64,000 nt of DNA. Source: DATJPR01 sp963752915 (GTDB lineage: Bacteria; Bacteroidota; Ignavibacteria; UBA10030; UBA6906). The translations under genes were made by a program, and so were the position numbers. The notes under the pieces were generated by a model. The model made no database searches. It was not told where the DNA came from and saw nothing but the letters and a program-made list of their open reading frames with translations. Location: the NCBI GenBank assembly GCA_963752915.1, contig CAVVZZ010000013.1, forward strand, positions 801,490 to 865,489, read 5' to 3'. Positions within the stretch are counted from its first letter, which is position 1, and every line of letters begins with the position of its first letter. This document shows, one piece after another, positions 54,235 through 63,570 of the stretch.

Positions 54235-56329
54235 TATAGTTGCTGCAACAAATGACCAGGCCGAGCCTGGGATCCTCGAATCAATCCTCGTTTCCTATTC
54301 CGACCGAGTTACGGAACCACAAGGTGTTCGCGTAACCTTCCAATCAATATTAAGTATGATCCAATCCTCTCCGGATCTGCGATCCAAGATCGCCGCCGTG
54401 CGCAGCATTGCTGAGTCGGCCGAGAGACAGGAGAAGAAAAGGAAAACCCTCCCATGGTTCTCGATGGCTGAGTTCAAGGGCAACTACCGCGATAATCCTT
54501 CATTTCTCTCGACAAAGCATATCATCCTCGATCCGGATCATGTCGGCGGACGGATCAGCGACCTGCGGATAAGAATCAAATCAGATCCACGCGTCTTCAT
54601 TTCATTTGTTTCCCCTTCAGGCGACGGACTAAAGCTGATCTTCGAACTTGAAAAACCCGTAACCACCGATGAGGACTTTCGGGCGGCATTCAGCTTTCTT
54701 CGGAAGATGATCCAGACGGAGTATGGAATTACCGTCGACGGAGACGACGACCCGGCACGAGCGTGTTATCTGTCCTTTGATCCAGACATGTGGATCAATG
54801 TGGACAGGCAGCCTGTGGTGATACCGCAGGGAACCAAGGCGGATCAGTCCGAGGAAAAGATTGACCTCTCGCGGACCTCATCAATGCTCGACGCTCTCTC
54901 CGGTTCTACCTCTCCCGGGCGAACCCAGAAAGCAACGCAGATCATTGGACGATTTATCGAACGGGGTCTCCGAGTGGATGAAGCAATCGAATTGTTAAGG
55001 ATCTGGGACCAGTCAAAGAACACTCCTCCTCTCGGGGAGCAGAAAATTGTGTCGACCGTGCGAGACATGTACAAGCGGTACAATGACAAAGGGTTTGCGC
55101 AAAAGCTTGGTCGATTCTACTCCTACCGGAGCGACATCTATGATGTTGGTATCGTCGGAGAGAACTTCTTCCTTGAGAATGTGGGACAGAGAAAGTTGTT
55201 CATCCAGACTGATGCCGCAGATGATGACACGCAGAAGCGTTTCCTTGAATATGTCGTGAAGGAAAAACACATCCGGCACCTTCAACGGATTGACCATATC
55301 GGCGACATGAATGCCGAAAAGTCCTTCGTTGTATACCTCACCGATAGGGGTCTCTTTGAAGTCCATTACTCGCCCATTGCGGCAAGGCTCCGGAATAATG
55401 ATTTCATCGAAAGCTGGCTGTCGGAGACATTTGGAGTCCATAAGGATTTCATCAAGGAGTGGCTCGCAATGTACTGCTATACGAATTATCGAAAGTTGCC
55501 GACTTTAGTCCTCAAGGGAGATCGTAGTACGGGGAAGAACACTTTCGCTGAAGCTGTCATGTCGATCTTCCCGTCAATATCCCAGTTCTGGCATGGGGAA
55601 GAGAAAGGGTTCACACCTGAAGTTCAGAAGAAGCTTCTCATCGCGGATGAGTCTGTTTCAGCGAACGAGAAACAGTACCGGATGCTGAAACAGCGATCGG
55701 GTCAGAAGATGTCCGTCGTCAACCAGAAGTTCCTTCCGGAGTACCAGGTCCTGAACAACATGAACATCATCATCATGTCGAATGAGCATACACCGATTTT
55801 CGTACAGAAGGACGAGGAGCCCACTTCAGTGAAGAACAACCAGTTCTTCGTCTACACGATGCCGAAGCTTTCAGGAGAAATCGATCCCGAGTTCGGACAG
55901 AAGATTGAGGACAGAATGGGGCACTACGTCAGAACTGAATTGAGGGACGTCTACACGAAGGCTCAGTCATACACAGGATGCCGCTACTCGATCCCCACTC
56001 CGATCACCGATGATGAGAAGGCCTTGTTCAATGTTAACATGACCGGCTTGGAAGCTGAGGGAATGAAGTTCTTGCAGAAGATGGTGGAGAATAGCATCTC
56101 GAACTTCACGAGTTTCTTCGAGGAGGGTTTGTTCCCGTCGTCATTCATTGATGGCTACTCCGTCTCCAAAGGGTATACAAAGAACGGCGTGATCCGCAAT
56201 CTGAAGGAGAAGAATTACCTGGAGCCTGCCGATCCGGAGAGAAAAATGGTCAATGGAGAGAGGGCCTACTGCTTCAAGATGACAGACAAGCTGAAAAAGT
56301 GGTACGAGGAGCAGAAGATTGCCCAGTGA
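54188..56329 (+). CDS. VirE_N/DUF5906 primase-helicase-like replication protein
   Basis: 713 residues. The N-terminal 190 residues resemble the BT4734/VirE_N primase-like domain (ILDPDHVGGRISDLR, the F-V-S-P-S-G-D-G-L-K segment, DDDPARACYLSFDP). The centre (about 430-560) is a DUF5906-type superfamily 3 helicase-like ATPase with Walker A KGDRSTGKNT and KLLIADES as Walker B. The C-terminus (about 620-705) looks like a winged helix. Such proteins start replication of phages, plasmids and integrative elements. An ATG at 54194 is an alternative start. An iteron cluster begins at its stop codon. Confidence 0.85.
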   Translation: MTMDNETITTAEPASNIVAATNDQAEPGILESILVSYSDRVTEPQGVRVTFQSILSMIQSSPDLRSKIAAVRSIAESAERQEKKRKTLPWFSMAEFKGNYRDNPSFLSTKHIILDPDHVGGRISDLRIRIKSDPRVFISFVSPSGDGLKLIFELEKPVTTDEDFRAAFSFLRKMIQTEYGITVDGDDDPARACYLSFDPDMWINVDRQPVVIPQGTKADQSEEKIDLSRTSSMLDALSGSTSPGRTQKATQIIGRFIERGLRVDEAIELLRIWDQSKNTPPLGEQKIVSTVRDMYKRYNDKGFAQKLGRFYSYRSDIYDVGIVGENFFLENVGQRKLFIQTDAADDDTQKRFLEYVVKEKHIRHLQRIDHIGDMNAEKSFVVYLTDRGLFEVHYSPIAARLRNNDFIESWLSETFGVHKDFIKEWLAMYCYTNYRKLPTLVLKGDRSTGKNTFAEAVMSIFPSISQFWHGEEKGFTPEVQKKLLIADESVSANEKQYRMLKQRSGQKMSVVNQKFLPEYQVLNNMNIIIMSNEHTPIFVQKDEEPTSVKNNQFFVYTMPKLSGEIDPEFGQKIEDRMGHYVRTELRDVYTKAQSYTGCRYSIPTPITDDEKALFNVNMTGLEAEGMKFLQKMVENSISNFTSFFEEGLFPSSFIDGYSVSKGYTKNGVIRNLKEKNYLEPADPERKMVNGERAYCFKMTDKLKKWYEEQKIAQ

Positions 56330-56616
56330 GGAGAACAATTGCCCATCGATTGCCTGTAGTTTGGGCAATCTTTGGGCAGTGTTTTGTGTAGGAATAGCAA
56401 GGGTTTTATGAGTTTTTGCCCATTTACCCATAGATATATTTGAAAGAAAAAAAAATAAGATAAGCCCACATCCTCACTCTCTCCTAAACACCCTCCCTCC
56501 GTGGACCTGGTTGAAGTGTTAAGGCAATAGGCAAATGGGCAATTGACTTGATTTTCTTCGAACCGGGACCGGATTCAGCGAATTTGATTGCCCAATGTAA
56601 ATCCAGATTTGGGCAA
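56318..56616. repeat. Iteron-like cluster, core ATTGCCCA/TGGGCAAT (candidate origin)
   Basis: Exact TGCCCA hexamers lie at 56320, 56340, 56417 and 56589 on the plus strand, and TGGGCA at 56362, 56373, 56536 and 56610, i.e. four on each strand in 296 bases. Several extend to ATTGCCCA or TTTGGGCAAT. A 9-bp inverted pair at 56587-56618 (ATTGCCCAA/TTGGGCAAT) has a 13-base loop. An A-rich tract follows at 56445-56460. It directly follows the replication-protein gene. Confidence 0.75.
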
Positions 56617-56620
56617 TTGG

Positions 56621-56696
56621 CGGGACCGCCGAAGGCGGGAGGGAGTCATTTTTTTTATTTTTGTCTGGATTCCCCTCGAACTGCCGGCCAAATTCG
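56621..56696 (+). repeat. Three-copy terminator-like repeat, copy 1
   Basis: CCGCC-GAA-GGCGG hairpin, then AGTCA, T8, ATTTTTG, GGATTCC and a CCGGCC/AATTCG tail. It shares the order and spacing of all these parts with copies at 59880 and 61625. The hairpin with T-run could end transcription of the replication gene. Confidence 0.75.
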
Positions 56697-57079
56697 ACCG
56701 TCAAAAATACACTACCAATTTACGGTCGAATCCCCTGGGCGACAACTGTGAATATTGCGCATGGTTCACACTGGTTGACTGGAGTGCCAAGGATGGCCAA
56801 ATCCCAGTCAATAAGTCTATGACTCACGGCCCACAGTGAGGCAAGGTCATATAGCAGCACTGGCAGTCTCATTCTCTCTCTTCGATGGATTTACACAGAC
56901 AGGTAAAAATGACATTTTCTCGCGGACCATGACCTCATTTCGCGTCAGAATTAACTGAGGTAGGGCTGGCACAAAAAATGCGCAGAAGAGGACAGATCTT
57001 TGACACAAGCCTCTTTCTCTGATTTGGCCGAGGAAGAGGCTCGCTCATTTGTTCGTGTCCCAATTCTAGGACTAGTGAC
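56697..57079. other. Gap before the Ig/LamG lipoprotein
   Basis: No gene seen. The last 30 bases should hold the promoter or ribosome site of the lipoprotein. Nothing repeated or structured was recognised otherwise. Confidence 0.4.
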
Positions 57080-58372
57080 ATGAATAGGATACTCCTTATA
57101 GGCTTGATGCTGTTCTCTCTCTCCTGCAAGAAGGACGATCCCACAAGCCCAGCACCAACGCCGCCAAGTGTAACAATCACATCGCCTCTGAATAACTCGA
57201 CAGTCGTGGATTCAGTGACGATAACGACGGACATCGAGAACATCCAAAGCATCGAAAAGGTGGAATTCTATCTTGACGAGACTCTGGCAAACACCCGCTC
57301 TTCACCCCCGTGGACATTCCATTGGAGCGTTCAAAGCCTCTCGATCGCAAGCATTCATACTATCGTAGTGAAGGCGTACGATCAATCATCGGCTATCACA
57401 TCTTCTAAAAGCATAGTTGTGAGCGTGAACCGATCTGATCAAGTCCCCCCCACAGTCGTAATCCAATCTCCAATAATCGGGGCTGAGGTCTTGGACTCTG
57501 GCCTCGTTGTGGTCAGTGCAACGGACAATGTCGGGATCCAGCAGGTTCAGTTTCTTGTAGACGACAACCTCGTGCATGTCAGCACGACTCCTCCATGGAG
57601 TTTTGAGTGGAGCGTCGCAGCTCTCCCGCCAAAGACTATCCACGTACTTACCGCCAGAGCCTATGATCCCTCCAACAACGTCGGAGTGTCCGAGGGAGTT
57701 TCTGTAACTGTCAACCGAAACCAGGCAATTCACTTGAATGGATCAACAGACTTCATCAGTTTGACGTCAACTCCATCACTTACATCGTTCGGAAACCAGA
57801 TCACAGTTGAGGCTTGGATTCGATTGGCCGCCCTTGTTGATCTCTATGGGTACGGACCTTGCATTGTCGCTTCAGGAAATCAAAATGAATTTGCCTTCTC
57901 ACTCTGGCCCGATGGAAGATTGGGGGCCACGATGGTCATGGTCAATCATATGCCAAACTCAGTGCTGATGTCTAAATCAGCGTTGACAACGAACACTTGG
58001 TACCATGTCGCATTCACATATAACGGTTCCACCGAATCCATTCTTATCAATGGTGTCGTCGATACAACGATCTCCGCGTCAGGAATGGTGAGTTCGACAC
58101 AGTATACTGAGAACTTATCCATCGGTGCATATACATGGAATATTACCCAACATAGCGACTTCTTTAATGGCGAAATTGACGAACTCAGAATTTGGGACAT
58201 CGCTCGAACACAGGCTCAGTTAGGATACGCGATGAATTCCAGGCTTTCGGGAAATGAGACGGGGTTGGTCGGGTACTGGAGGTTCGATGGCGATATCACG
58301 GATAAATCAGCTGGGGTCAACGTCGGGACTTCACATGGTTCTCCAACTTTTGATACGATTGGCGGCCACTAA
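57080..58372 (+). CDS. Lipoprotein with two Ig-like domains and a LamG/concanavalin-like domain
   Basis: 430 residues. The lipoprotein signal ends in LMLFSLSC, followed by a proline linker. Two tandem Ig-like (Big_9-type) domains (about 30-120 and 125-215) share P-x-V-x-I-x-S-P, VEFYLD/VQFLVD and the P-P-W-x-F-x-W motif. Residues about 218-420 form a LamG-like jelly roll (TVEAWIRL, W-Y-H-V-A-F-T-Y, DELRIWDIART, GLVGYWRFDG). It is probably surface-exposed and binds glycans or other ligands. It is cargo of the accessory region. Confidence 0.85.
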   Translation: MNRILLIGLMLFSLSCKKDDPTSPAPTPPSVTITSPLNNSTVVDSVTITTDIENIQSIEKVEFYLDETLANTRSSPPWTFHWSVQSLSIASIHTIVVKAYDQSSAITSSKSIVVSVNRSDQVPPTVVIQSPIIGAEVLDSGLVVVSATDNVGIQQVQFLVDDNLVHVSTTPPWSFEWSVAALPPKTIHVLTARAYDPSNNVGVSEGVSVTVNRNQAIHLNGSTDFISLTSTPSLTSFGNQITVEAWIRLAALVDLYGYGPCIVASGNQNEFAFSLWPDGRLGATMVMVNHMPNSVLMSKSALTTNTWYHVAFTYNGSTESILINGVVDTTISASGMVSSTQYTENLSIGAYTWNITQHSDFFNGEIDELRIWDIARTQAQLGYAMNSRLSGNETGLVGYWRFDGDITDKSAGVNVGTSHGSPTFDTIGGH

Positions 58373-58398
58373 TCTTCAACTGAAATAGGTCCGACAAA

Positions 58399-59127
58399 AT
58401 GAGAACTGTCCTGTCAACCTTGGCTGCGATTTTTGCCTGCCAGATCATGATCGGTTGTTCATCCGGTCTTTCGAGCTACTACGAAGTTTCTGTGGATTCC
58501 ATAACCGATCCTGGCGTTCAGGCCAAGAGCACTTACGTTCTCCTGCCGGGCAATTCCGGGATTACGATCTACGACTTGAACTTCCGCGAGTACGCCGACT
58601 ACGTTCGAAAGGCTCTCACTAAGCAAGGACTGACTGATGCTCCACTGGCCGATGCCAAACTTGCTATCTTCCTCATATATGGCATTGGCGATCCAAAGCT
58701 TACACCGTACTCATATTCAATTCCGATTTTCGGCCAGACTTCCGGTGGAACCACATCGGTCAACTTGAGCACCTATGGCTCGGACGGAATCTCCAACACG
58801 TCAGGAACAATCACCACAAAACCCACTTATGGCATTGTCGGATCCACGACTTATTCAGGAGTGAATGTAAGTTACTTTAGGTTCTTCATTCTCGATGCAG
58901 TCGACCTGGATAAATTCCGCAATGACTCCATGTCTGTTGTCGTATGGCGGACCACCGTAACGAGCTCGGGCAGCAGCGGCGATCTGCGAAGAGTATTTCC
59001 CGTTATGGTTGGCGCCTCAACTGAGTATTTAGGAACCAATACTCTTCGACAAGTCAGCATACAGCTCCAGGAAGACGACCTTCGTGTAAAGGCGATTCGG
59101 CCGAAAGCCGTTCGTCAGTCAAAATAG
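58399..59127 (+). CDS. DUF4136-like lipoprotein
   Basis: 242 residues with lipobox CQIMIGC. The layout follows DUF4136 lipoproteins: an early T-Y-V-L-L-P-G segment, DYVRKALTKQGLTDAPLADA typical of the alternating helix, then a variable S/T/G-rich stretch and an ending with D-A-x-x-L-D-K and VWRTTVTSSG. The function of the family is unknown. It follows the Ig/LamG gene by 26 bases, probably in one operon. Confidence 0.7.
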   Translation: MRTVLSTLAAIFACQIMIGCSSGLSSYYEVSVDSITDPGVQAKSTYVLLPGNSGITIYDLNFREYADYVRKALTKQGLTDAPLADAKLAIFLIYGIGDPKLTPYSYSIPIFGQTSGGTTSVNLSTYGSDGISNTSGTITTKPTYGIVGSTTYSGVNVSYFRFFILDAVDLDKFRNDSMSVVVWRTTVTSSGSSGDLRRVFPVMVGASTEYLGTNTLRQVSIQLQEDDLRVKAIRPKAVRQSK

Positions 59128-59321
59128 CCCTCTCAAATCTTGGCTCTCACAAAGATGCGTTTTCTACAAAGGCTGCCGTTCGTTGAGAAATCCTTAGAAT
59201 AAGAACGGCCGAGGAAGGCCGAGAGAATAAAATCCATCATCTTGATTGTCCGAATTCGACTACCCAGTGGCAAATCAATGGGATTCCTGTCTTCGACTAA
59301 TCACAGGAGATACCTCGACCG

Positions 59322-59759
59322 ATGAAACACGATGAACTCTATGTTGAGAAGGAGTTGATCCTGCAGGATGACCCTACCAACGAATACATGAAAGGCGATC
59401 GAGCCATTGTTGATGCCCTTATCGCCCCTGCCATTGAGGAACTCAATAAAAGAGGTTATCGAACGAGATACTCCTGTGCAGGGCATCCGAAAAAGAGAGA
59501 AGGTGAAAAGGCGTGCACGTATATCGCCTTCCATCCAGAAATGTTGAGAAGAGTTCGTATAGAGTTCCCCGAAGGATGGATAGTCGAGTATGACAGAAAC
59601 TCGGACGGCGAGGGGACCCTGTTGATGAGGAAGAATCTACGGGGGAAGACTATGCAAAAAAGAGAGGCGGAGATCCGTCGAAACAATAGAGCACTCCTAA
59701 AGTGGGCCAAAACATTGTGGACACCTGAGATTGACGCCAGAAGTAAAATAAAGGAGTAA
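59322..59759 (+). CDS. Hypothetical protein with CAGH motif
   Basis: 145 residues, charged, no signal peptide. The stretch RYSCAGHPKK recalls the S-C-S-G-H motif of TYW3-like proteins, and it is followed by an alternating beta segment (CTYIAFHPEM, GWIVEYDRNS) and a basic C-terminal helix. No sure family. An ACAGGAGATACC ribosome site (AGGAG) lies upstream of the ATG. Confidence 0.6.
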   Translation: MKHDELYVEKELILQDDPTNEYMKGDRAIVDALIAPAIEELNKRGYRTRYSCAGHPKKREGEKACTYIAFHPEMLRRVRIEFPEGWIVEYDRNSDGEGTLLMRKNLRGKTMQKREAEIRRNNRALLKWAKTLWTPEIDARSKIKE

Positions 59760-59879
59760 CCGCGTTACCTGCTCACACACAAGGCGGGCTTTCTCGCGAG
59801 ACGGACTGTCTACTCGTGTTTTGGGCCCTCGCCTACCCCACATCAATTATCCGTTGAGGGCCGGTCAATCAGGGCGTGA

Positions 59880-59955
59880 CGGGTCCCCGCCGAAGGCGGG
59901 AAGAGATATTTTTTTTATTTTTGCCAGGATCCCATCGCAAAGCGGGAGCGAATTT
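59880..59955 (+). repeat. Three-copy terminator-like repeat, copy 2
   Basis: CCCCGCC-GAA-GGCGGG hairpin, AGATA, T8, ATTTTTGCCAGGATCCC, then GCGGGAGCGAATTT. The best copy for a terminator; it lies 120 bases after the CAGH-protein gene. Confidence 0.78.
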
Positions 59956-60355
59956 CTGTGATCTGCGCTGCAGTTTAGTACGCTGTCTTTTCGGGGATAA
60001 GAGTGAGATACCAAGCAGTGTGCATTGAAGGAATCGATCGGTTGAAACAAAGTGGGTTGAAAGGATTGCACGCGGAGGTAAGAAATACATTGCTGGACCT
60101 AGTGATGGGATCGAATTTCAGGGAATTACGCATGACCCACTTGGCATAGATGATGACGGATAGGTAACAGATCTTTGTCAATCGAATTTGAAAGATAGTT
60201 CCATTTGACTTGAGCCCATAGACTGATAGTATGCATATACCGAGATTTGTGTTGAAATGTAAAATCCAAGTTCCACCTTGCGACGGCACAGCAGGTCAGG
60301 GACAGGGGCCACGTTACGGTGTCAACGATCCGCCGAACAACCATCAGAGGCCGTC
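59956..60355. other. Non-coding gap
   Basis: About 400 bases with stop codons in all frames at short intervals. A CCTTGCGACGGCACAGCAGG-like GC-richer segment precedes the next gene. No RNA gene or repeat recognised. Confidence 0.4.
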
Positions 60356-61276
60356 ATGGCACGAAATACTCTTCCTAGTCTACACGTCCCTGTTGCACAA
60401 ACATTCGACGCCTCGAAGGTCACTCCCCCTTCTTTCGGGAAAATGCCCGTGGGTGTTTTGCTGATAGTATTCGTGTCCATGAGCTTGGTACTGTTCGGCT
60501 GTGGACGCAGCGACAATGACCGTTTATCAGAGCTACAAGTCCTATGGCAAAATAATCAGTTCCGGGAACTTGCTTCATGCTACAGGACGATGGCAAAAGA
60601 GTTTTCGGACTCCTCGATTGCCTTACTCGCGAGGCGATTATCTCTACAAGCCGAGACCAGAATTCAGCTGGCTGAGCCGTTCATTTCGAAGGGCAATTCC
60701 CTAGCGAGATACGGATTTATCGTCGAGGCAAAAACCTCATATGATTCAGCATTGAAGGCACTTCCCAATGACAGTGTCATATTGGCTACCTGTCAGAAGT
60801 TGCAGAATGGGCGACACCCGCTCTACCTGACGGCGGGGACCTTAGGTTCGTTTCTTTTCAAATACGTTTTTCACTGTAGCATGGTGAACGATCAACCCAT
60901 CCCGGACTCTGTCGTGGTCGATGTGACCAACAATGACCCTGACAGATATACTTCTCTAATTCATTTTGTCCCAAGTGTCAATTGCATAAGGATGACGGAA
61001 CGTCGCTATGCAGTCTTTGTTCCCAATGAAGACTATTTTTCCGGGCACCTAAAGACTCCGATTTTCTGTGGCCAAAGCAATCGTGGGACATTCACCTACC
61101 ACCGTGCCAAGGTCTATCGAAGTGACGAAAGGATCACGTTCGCTTCTGCTTTTCGTGAGGTGATAGTTGGCAAAGATGCCACTTGCTTTTTGAGTTTGGC
61201 TGGATATGATCGACAATACATCCGCGGTTTAGAGTTTGCCGGTTTTGAAGATGCGAAACCTCGAATAAATAGCTAG
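60356..61276 (+). CDS. Hypothetical lipoprotein with helical repeat-like N-terminus
   Basis: 306 residues. The ATG at 60356 has GAGG five bases upstream; an ATG at 60443 directly before the membrane segment (GVLLIVFVSMSLVLFGC) is an alternative. The Cys at the end of that segment looks like a lipobox. Residues after it (LQVLWQNNQFRELASCYRTM, then T-S-Y-D-S-A-L-K-A-L) resemble TPR helices. A beta-rich C-terminal half follows. No family recognised. Confidence 0.62.
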   Translation: MARNTLPSLHVPVAQTFDASKVTPPSFGKMPVGVLLIVFVSMSLVLFGCGRSDNDRLSELQVLWQNNQFRELASCYRTMAKEFSDSSIALLARRLSLQAETRIQLAEPFISKGNSLARYGFIVEAKTSYDSALKALPNDSVILATCQKLQNGRHPLYLTAGTLGSFLFKYVFHCSMVNDQPIPDSVVVDVTNNDPDRYTSLIHFVPSVNCIRMTERRYAVFVPNEDYFSGHLKTPIFCGQSNRGTFTYHRAKVYRSDERITFASAFREVIVGKDATCFLSLAGYDRQYIRGLEFAGFEDAKPRINS

Positions 61277-62356
61277 TGATCGAAGAGGAATACGCACTAC
61301 ATGAAATAGCTCATTCCGAAGCGAATGAACCTATCAATCTTGCGAGAGAAGTCTTGTTCCTGACACTGCTTAGCAGAAGATCATGCGTAAGGGAGGAAGC
61401 AACATTTCTTGAGCTGAGGTGGTTCTGCGCCAAAACCTCAGAGTCCCATTCCCCCAGGCGTCCTCGGGCGAAGCCTGGTCCCCATCCCAGCTCGATGACT
61501 TTTCCCGCATCACAAAAACCTCCATCTTCTACGCTCCCAAACAGACCAATTCGAGCAGAATCCCCTTGTCAACACTAGGGATCCTGATCTGAGACCTTGG
61601 TTCTCGGGGGGATGTCTGATTGGGGCGTCCCCGGCCGGAGGCCAGGAGTCATTTTTCCTTTTGCCAGGATCCGCTCCAACAGTCGGGACATATCCGAGCG
61701 CTTGAAAATGTCCCGTTCCTCTGTTAACCTCGGGCGACATCATGGACACAGAACTGGGGAATGCGTAGCGCTAGGGGCGGAAATCAGCCTGTTGGCGGCC
61801 AAAGAGAATGGTTACTTCTGGTTTTGATCGGAACATGGTGGACTCATGACGCAAGATCACAGTCCGTTGTTTTTGGTCAGTGGCGCACGACTCGAGTCGT
61901 TTCAATCGAACAGCACACCGTCACCTCGGGCTAACTTTCTCAAAATATTTTTCTGAACGAGCCAAGGTTGCGACTATTCATTATGTAAGGAGTGGTGAAC
62001 TTTTGATTTGAGGGAGAAGAAAGCAAAGGACAACCACCTCCTTCAGTAACGCGAATTAGTAGAAACTCTATCGCCAAGGAGCCTGCAAGGGAATAAATCC
62101 TGTTACACGGCACAAGGACTTGGTGGATCAGGACTTGATGATCGCTCATGAGTGTGTTAAGAAATAGCGACATCGACATTTTGTTCTTGACCGACGAGAA
62201 TGCCGGGACTATATTCATGATATGAATATGTTCGTTGACCACATTCTGATGGAAGCTGGGATCGACAGAAAGACCGAGGACACTAAAGCTATGACTTGCG
62301 CTTGATCTATTCAGAAGCCCGCAGAATATTCAATTTGCTTTCATGACCAGAATCGA
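61277..62356. other. Long non-coding or decayed region
   Basis: No convincing gene in about 1.1 kb. It holds repeat copy 3 (61625-61696) and a CCAGGC/GCCTGG hairpin near 61456-61481. Near 62215-62340 a plus-strand frame reads MNMFVDHILMEAGIDRKTED and, after a one-base shift, ends as IYSEARRIFNLLS just before the next gene. This may be the tail of a decayed gene. Confidence 0.45.
61625..61696 (+). repeat. Three-copy terminator-like repeat, copy 3 (diverged)
   Basis: CGGCC-GG-AGGCC core, AGTCATTTTTCCTTTTGCC then AGGATCC and TCGGGACATATCCG. The T-run is interrupted. Order and spacing match copies 1 and 2. Confidence 0.65.
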
Positions 62357-63485
62357 GTGAGGCAGCACGTGCCATTCCTACGCAATCGAGATAAGTTCAT
62401 CACGTATCGATCAGCCTTGCCTGTTGCATTGGTCTTTCTTCTCCTAGATATCGTGCTCATCTCCTGCCATCACGCAACCGAGCCCCCTCCCCCGACAACT
62501 GTGGACACGACAAGTTCACAACTTCGTCTGGACCGTGACCCCCCTTGGGGATGATGTTGCTTCCAGTACCCTCAAGGATGTCGCGATCATCAATGATACG
62601 CTGGCGTATGCGGTGGGTGCCGTCTATAAAAGAGACAGCCTAGGCAATTGGGATCCACTACCTTTCAATTGCGCAAAGTGGAACGGATTGTCCTGGTCTC
62701 TATTGCGCATCACTGTGCAGACGCGATTCGGAGAGGTCACGCTTCCTCTAACGGGTGTATTCGCATTTTCACCATCCGACATCTGGTTTGTTGGAGGGGA
62801 TCCGATCCATGGCGATGGTACATCGTGGAATGATATTGACGTGAGAGTTCTATTGGGGGAAGATAGCATCAGTCTAACACGAGCATGGGGGGTGAGTTCG
62901 TCAGAGATGTATTTCAGCGGGCTATTGGGAAGTCTGGCGACCTACCAAAACGGATCCTGGCACAAGCTCGCCAGCGGTACAACGTTGCCGATCCAAGACA
63001 TCTGGGGTGCGACAAACCCGCAAACCGGGCAGGCTGAAGTGTATGCGGTCGCATCCAATATCATTGATATTCCTCCAGGGAAGAAACTCCTAAGACTGGA
63101 AGCCGCTAGTGCTGTTGCAGCCTCCGACAGCGGATTGCCCGTTGCTCTTGATGGGCTGTGGTTCGTCCCTGGTGGTCCCTACTATGCTGTTGGCGATGGA
63201 GTCTTTAGTACATCTTCCATCAATACAGCCACAACCTGGAAGGCTGGTATCCCAGAAGCGACCCCGTACTTCACAAATGCAATCCGCGGAAACGCTTCGA
63301 ACGATATCGTAATTGCAGGTGCATACGGCGATCTGGTCCACTACAACGGTTCGACTTGGAAGAGCTACCAGCCGCAAACCTCCGTCGTGGGCAACTTCTG
63401 GGCACTTGCAATGAAGGGAAATATGGTTATTGCAGTAGGAGACGATGGTGCGCGAGCGTACATCGCTGTCGGAAAGCGACAGTAG
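62357..63485 (+). pseudogene. Lipoprotein with beta-propeller-like body, one-base frameshift
   Basis: The first frame starts at a GTG and has a lipoprotein-like signal (LVFLLLDIVLISC) and proline linker EPPPPTT. It leaves frame at about 62516. Dropping one T there gives D-T-T-S-H-N-F-V-W-T-V-T-P-L-G-D-D, a linker motif common in Ignavibacteria-type secreted proteins, and the second frame continues to 63485. The body has repeated W-F-V-G-G, Y-A-V-G-D and V-I-A-G-A-Y-G-D turns, suggesting a propeller like that of BNR or photosystem-stability-type proteins. Confidence 0.78.
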
Positions 63486-63570
63486 CATAATCCTCAGAAG
63501 GTTAGATCCATTCACTTTCTTCTGCTTCTCACCTACAAGTGGTACCGCTCACAAATTCCAGGAGGCGCAA

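Noticed and set aside
61276..61578. 100-codon frame starting at a GTG that overlaps the preceding lipoprotein stop
   Set aside because: Its second half is proline- and serine-rich nonsense over a hairpin; no family or good ribosome site.
56621..61696. Integron attC sites between cargo genes
   Set aside because: No GTTRRRY/RYYYAAC core pairs and no integron integrase in the window.
61940..62242. 100-codon minus-strand frame in the long gap
   Set aside because: No start signal or domain; the plus strand of the same part looks more like a decayed gene end.
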